In this document: positions 60,846 to 64,000 of the stretch, piece after piece | Position numbering within the stretch: the first letter of the stretch is position 1 | Layout of the letters: every line of letters begins with the position of its first letter | Assembly: GCA_021166845.1 (NCBI GenBank) | Contig: JAJPEP010000052.1 | Coordinates: 1-64,000 of the forward strand | Source of the DNA: Thiobacillus sp. | Lineage (GTDB): Bacteria; Pseudomonadota; Gammaproteobacteria; Burkholderiales; Thiobacillaceae | Direction of reading: 5' to 3' | Length of the DNA stretch: 64,000 nucleotides | The notes under the pieces: model-generated | Told to the model about the DNA's origin: nothing | The model's input: only the letters and a program-made list of their open reading frames with translations | Databases searched by the model: none | Position numbers and translations under genes: made by a program

Positions 60846-61403
60846 ATGATTGTCTATCTCCACGGCTTCAATTCCTCCCCCGCGTCCGGCAAGGCCCGCC
60901 AACTCGGCGAGCATATGGCCCGCATCGACCGGCTCGCGGATTACTATTGCCCGGCGCTGCCCAACAGCCCGCGCGAGGCCGTCGCACTCGTCGAGGCCGA
61001 ACTGGAACGCCGCCGCCCCGAATCGGTCACCCTGGTCGGCAGTTCGCTGGGCGGTTTTTACGCCACCCATCTGGTGGAAAAGCACGGCTGGAAGGCGGTG
61101 CTGGTGAACCCGGCGGTGCACGCCCATAAACTGCTGCGCGCCGCGCTCGGCCCGCAGACCAACTGGCACACCGGCGAGTCGTGGGTGCTCACCGAGGCGC
61201 ATCTGAATGAACTCGCGGCGCTGGATGTCGAAGCCATCGCCCGCCCCGAACGCTATCTGCTGCTGGTGCAGACCGGCGACGAGGTGCTCGATTACCGCGA
61301 TGCGGTGGCCTACTACGCGGGGGCCACGCAGATCATCGAAGAAGGCGGCGACCACGGCTTTGCCGGGTTCGAACGCCACTACCAAACCATTCTGGATTTC
61401 TGA
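60846..61403 (+). CDS. yqiA: YqiA-like alpha/beta-hydrolase (esterase)
   Basis: A 185-residue cytosolic esterase of the YqiA family. Visible are the oxyanion-hole start MIVYLHGFNSSPASGKA, nucleophile Ser in LVGSSLGGFYATHLVE, acid in LVQTGDEVLDYRDA and His in EGGDHGFAGFERH. Length matches the family. The stop shares one base with the next start (TGATG). Confidence 0.9.
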   Translation: MIVYLHGFNSSPASGKARQLGEHMARIDRLADYYCPALPNSPREAVALVEAELERRRPESVTLVGSSLGGFYATHLVEKHGWKAVLVNPAVHAHKLLRAALGPQTNWHTGESWVLTEAHLNELAALDVEAIARPERYLLLVQTGDEVLDYRDAVAYYAGATQIIEEGGDHGFAGFERHYQTILDF

Positions 61404-63268
61404 TGCACCTTATTTTTGAAGAAGACGGCCATTTCAAGGCCGGTTCCATCCTGTCCGAAACCGATGCCACGGCGCAGGTGGAAACCGCCTCGGGCAAGCG
61501 CAGCAAGATCAAGGCGGCCAATATCCTGCTGCGTTTCGCCGCACCGGCGCCGACCGAGGCGATAGCCGAAGCGGAAACGCTGGCGGCGGAGCTCGACGCC
61601 GATTTTCTGTGGGAGGCGGCGGGCGCCGACGAGTTCGGCTTCGAGCAGCTGGCGCAGGAATATTACGGCCACGCGCCGACGCCGCCGGAATCGTTGGCGC
61701 TGCTGCTGAAGCTGCACGGCTCGCCGATCCATTTCCACAAAAGAGGCAAGGGCCGCTACCGCCCCGCCCCGGCCGAAACGCTGGCTGCGGCCAAGGCCGG
61801 CCTGGAGAAAAAACGGCTGGCGGCGGAGCGGCAGGCGCATCTGGCGGTGGAACTGGCTGCCTTCCGGCTGCCCGAGGAATACGCCTCGCTGATCCCGCGC
61901 ATCCTTATCGCGCCGGACAGGAACACGCTGGAGTACAAGGCGCTGGAAGACGCGGCGGCGGCCACCGGGCTGTCGCCGTTGCGGCTGATCGAACGCTGCG
62001 GCGCGATTCCGTCGACGCTCGACTTCCACCTGGCGAGCTTCCTGCTGGAATACTTTCCGCGCGGCACCGGCTTCGCGCCGGTCACCGAGCCCGCCGACCC
62101 GCCCGAACTGCCGAAAAGCGGCGTGCGCGCATTCTCGATGGACGACGAGGCGACCACCGAGATCGACGATGCGCTGTCGGTCGAATGGCTCGACGACGGC
62201 AGCATCCGCGTCGGCATCCATATCGCCGCGCCTGCGCTCGGCATCGCGCCGGGCTCCGAACTCGACAAGGTGGCGCGCGAGCGGCTGTCGACCGTGTACT
62301 ACCCGGGCAACAAGATCACCATGCTGCCGGAGGCGCTGATCCACCACTACACGCTGGGCGAAACCCACGACTGTCCGGCGCTGTCGCTGTACGTCGACGT
62401 GGCGCCCGACCTGCGCGTGCTCGGCACCGAGTCCCGGCTCGAAATGGTGCACATCGCCGACAACCTGCGCCACGAGACGCTGGAAGTGCTGTTCAACGAC
62501 GAGACCCTGCGCAATCCGGCGGCGCCCGATTACCCCTACCGCCGCGAACTGGAATGGCTGCGCGATTTCGCCGCCGTGCTCGAAGCCGGGCGCGGCAAGG
62601 CCGACACGGTCGACCGCGTCGACTACAATTTCAAGCTCGACGGCGAGCGCATCAGCATCGTGCCGCGCAAGCGCGGCAGCCCGATCGACAAGGTGGTGTC
62701 CGAGCTGATGATCTTCGCCAACGCGCATTGGGGCGGCTGGCTGGCGGAGAACCGCGTGCCCGGCATTTATCGCGCGCAGTCCAACGGCAAGACGCGCATG
62801 ACCACCGCGCCCGACCCGCACGTCGGCCTCGGCGTCGATCAATATGCGTGGTCGTCGTCGCCCCTGCGGCGCTACGTCGACCTGGTCAACCAGCGCCAGC
62901 TGATTTCATTGGTGCAGGGCAGCGACCCGGCGTACCCGCCGCGCAGCGAGCAGCTGTTTTCGGTGGTGCGCGAATTCGAGCTGGCGTACGACGCCTACAA
63001 CGAGTTCCAGCGGCGGCTGGAGCGCTACTGGATGCTGCGCTGGATGCAACAGGAAAACATTCAGGAGGTCACCGCCAGCGTCATCCGCGAAGACCTGGTG
63101 CGCTTCGACAGCCTGCCGCTGGTGACGCGCGCGCCGTCGGTATTGGGTGTCGCGCCGGGCGCCAAGGTGCGGCTGGCGATTTCCAGCATCGACCTGCTCG
63201 ACATCGACTTTCACGCCGAGCTCATGGAAACGCTGACGCCGCCTGACAGCAGCGTCGCCCTTCCGTAA
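61403..63268 (+). CDS. RNB-domain ribonuclease (RNase II/R family)
   Basis: A 621-residue predicted 3'-5' exoribonuclease. The RNB domain covers about 235-545, with the metal-binding acidic cluster FSMDDEATTEIDDALSVEWL, then VGIHIAAPALGIAPGSELDK, RLSTVYYPGNKITMLPE and the late SPLRRYVDLVNQRQL. The N-terminal 230 residues do not show obvious cold-shock motifs and the S1 domain is at best degenerate, so this is the compact RNase II-like branch rather than RNase R. Coupled to yqiA by a one-base overlap and followed by a TonB-family gene. Confidence 0.88.
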   Translation: MHLIFEEDGHFKAGSILSETDATAQVETASGKRSKIKAANILLRFAAPAPTEAIAEAETLAAELDADFLWEAAGADEFGFEQLAQEYYGHAPTPPESLALLLKLHGSPIHFHKRGKGRYRPAPAETLAAAKAGLEKKRLAAERQAHLAVELAAFRLPEEYASLIPRILIAPDRNTLEYKALEDAAAATGLSPLRLIERCGAIPSTLDFHLASFLLEYFPRGTGFAPVTEPADPPELPKSGVRAFSMDDEATTEIDDALSVEWLDDGSIRVGIHIAAPALGIAPGSELDKVARERLSTVYYPGNKITMLPEALIHHYTLGETHDCPALSLYVDVAPDLRVLGTESRLEMVHIADNLRHETLEVLFNDETLRNPAAPDYPYRRELEWLRDFAAVLEAGRGKADTVDRVDYNFKLDGERISIVPRKRGSPIDKVVSELMIFANAHWGGWLAENRVPGIYRAQSNGKTRMTTAPDPHVGLGVDQYAWSSSPLRRYVDLVNQRQLISLVQGSDPAYPPRSEQLFSVVREFELAYDAYNEFQRRLERYWMLRWMQQENIQEVTASVIREDLVRFDSLPLVTRAPSVLGVAPGAKVRLAISSIDLLDIDFHAELMETLTPPDSSVALP

Positions 63269-63297
63269 AATCGGGCCTGCCCCAACTTCCGGTTCCC

Positions 63298-64000
63298 ATG
63301 GTGTCCGCCCAGCCTCTTCCCCTCGCCGAGCCGTCCAAGCAAGGCACCCGCATGGCGCTGGCCCTGCTGGCGTCGGCCGCGGTGCACGGCATGATGCTGT
63401 CGACCCAGTTCGTGCAGATCAACCCGCGCCTGTTCGAGGACCCCAACATGCCGATGGAAGTGGTGCTGGTCAACGCCAAAACCGCGGAGGCGCCGCTCAA
63501 TCCAGACGCACTGGCGCAGGTGAGCCTGGCCGGCGGCGGCAATACCGATGAAGACCGGCGACTGAAGAGCCCGCTGCCCGCCAGCAGCCAAACCCGGAGC
63601 GGAAGCGAGGAAGCCGCCTTGCAGGCGCGCGTGGCCGAACTGGAGCAGCAGGCCAAAACCCTGTTGAGCCAGCTCCAGCCCAATGGCCAGCTGCAGGAGC
63701 GCCCGCAGGCCGCGCCGCCCGCGCCGGTTCAGCCCGCCATCGACGCCAGCCAGCTCAACCTGCAGGCGCGTGAAATGGCGCAGTTGCAGGCGCGCATCTC
63801 GCAGCAGTGGGATGCATACCAGAAGCGCCCCAAACGCGCCTTTGTCGGGGCCAACGTCAAGGAATACGCGTTTGCGCGCTACGTCGAGGACTGGGTCACC
63901 AAGGTCGAACGCGTCGGCAACGTCAACTACCCCGAAGCCGCGCGCCGCCAGGGCCTGTACGGCAGCCTCAGGCTGACCGTGTCGATCCACTCCGATGGCC
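63298..64000 (+). CDS. TonB-family energy transducer (3' end outside window)
   Basis: The frame opens at ATG 63298 and is still open at the window edge (234 codons seen). Residues about 19-35 form a membrane anchor (MALALLASAAVHGMMLS). A long periplasmic linker follows with a coiled coil (ALQARVAELEQQAKTLLSQL) and a Pro-rich stretch. From about residue 200 the TonB C-terminal domain begins (VEDWVTKVERVGNVNYPEAA, RRQGLYGSLRLTVSI). It would pass energy from the inner membrane to outer-membrane transporters. The TonB C-terminal domain is cut off. Confidence 0.88.
   Translation, partial: MVSAQPLPLAEPSKQGTRMALALLASAAVHGMMLSTQFVQINPRLFEDPNMPMEVVLVNAKTAEAPLNPDALAQVSLAGGGNTDEDRRLKSPLPASSQTRSGSEEAALQARVAELEQQAKTLLSQLQPNGQLQERPQAAPPAPVQPAIDASQLNLQAREMAQLQARISQQWDAYQKRPKRAFVGANVKEYAFARYVEDWVTKVERVGNVNYPEAARRQGLYGSLRLTVSIHSDG

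Overview
The window reads as about 64 kb of chromosome from a GC-rich betaproteobacterium. A Nitrosomonadales- or Thiobacillus-like chemolithotroph is my inference, based on the c5-type cytochrome, DUF971, fructosamine kinase, YqiA/RNB/TonB and gspEFGHIJK order; the species cannot be fixed from the sequence. Both ends cut through genes: a ybiT-like ABC-F ATPase on the left and a TonB-family protein on the right.

Layout. 1-7.4 kb is housekeeping: ABC-F ATPase, fructosamine kinase, DUF971 protein, tRNA-Arg(CCG), di-haem cytochrome c, zinc-ribbon/Sel1 protein and a membrane PAS-GGDEF-EAL protein. 7.5-44.6 kb is a large surface-glycan island. Its core is an eleven-gene minus-strand run from 44577 down to 28618: a parvulin prolyl isomerase, three TPR/GT41 (O-GlcNAc-transferase-like) proteins, a TPR sulfotransferase, a Wzm/Wzt ABC exporter, two acyltransferases, a GT-C membrane glycosyltransferase and a methyltransferase. 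A plus-strand cassette (GT-C, DPM1-like GT2, GtrA) sits between 25727 and 28635. Further minus-strand genes follow: a 1435-residue protein with four glycosyltransferase domains, GT2 enzymes, two paralogous HAD-fusion proteins, a methyltransferase and a second ABC-2 permease without an ATPase.

Inside the island, at 13.9-17.6 kb, is a secreted-protease locus: a small lipoprotein overlapping a subtilase by 4 bp, and a convergent gene for a secreted protein. The protease tail carries two copies, and the convergent protein one copy, of a roughly 130-residue cysteine-containing module starting LRDAIYLY that I do not recognise. This is my main candidate for something undescribed.

44.6-49 kb holds secreted proteins with clear promoters and terminators, a lipoprotein and a lytic transglycosylase. 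49.0-49.9 kb is a REP/RAYT island: a Y1-transposase-like gene flanked on both sides by alternating inverted repeats. 49.9-60.7 kb is a type II secretion operon (gspE, F, G, H, I, J, K, L, M, C-like, D), mostly joined by 4-bp overlaps, with a palindromic GTGCAC repeat between gspG and gspF. 60.8-64 kb has a YqiA esterase, an RNB-domain ribonuclease and a TonB-family protein.

How the genes fit together (inference): the island builds and exports a sulfated, acylated or methylated surface polysaccharide through an ABC pathway, and the type II system is a plausible exit for the neighbouring protease and secreted proteins. Functions are inferred from recognisable motifs; no searches were run.
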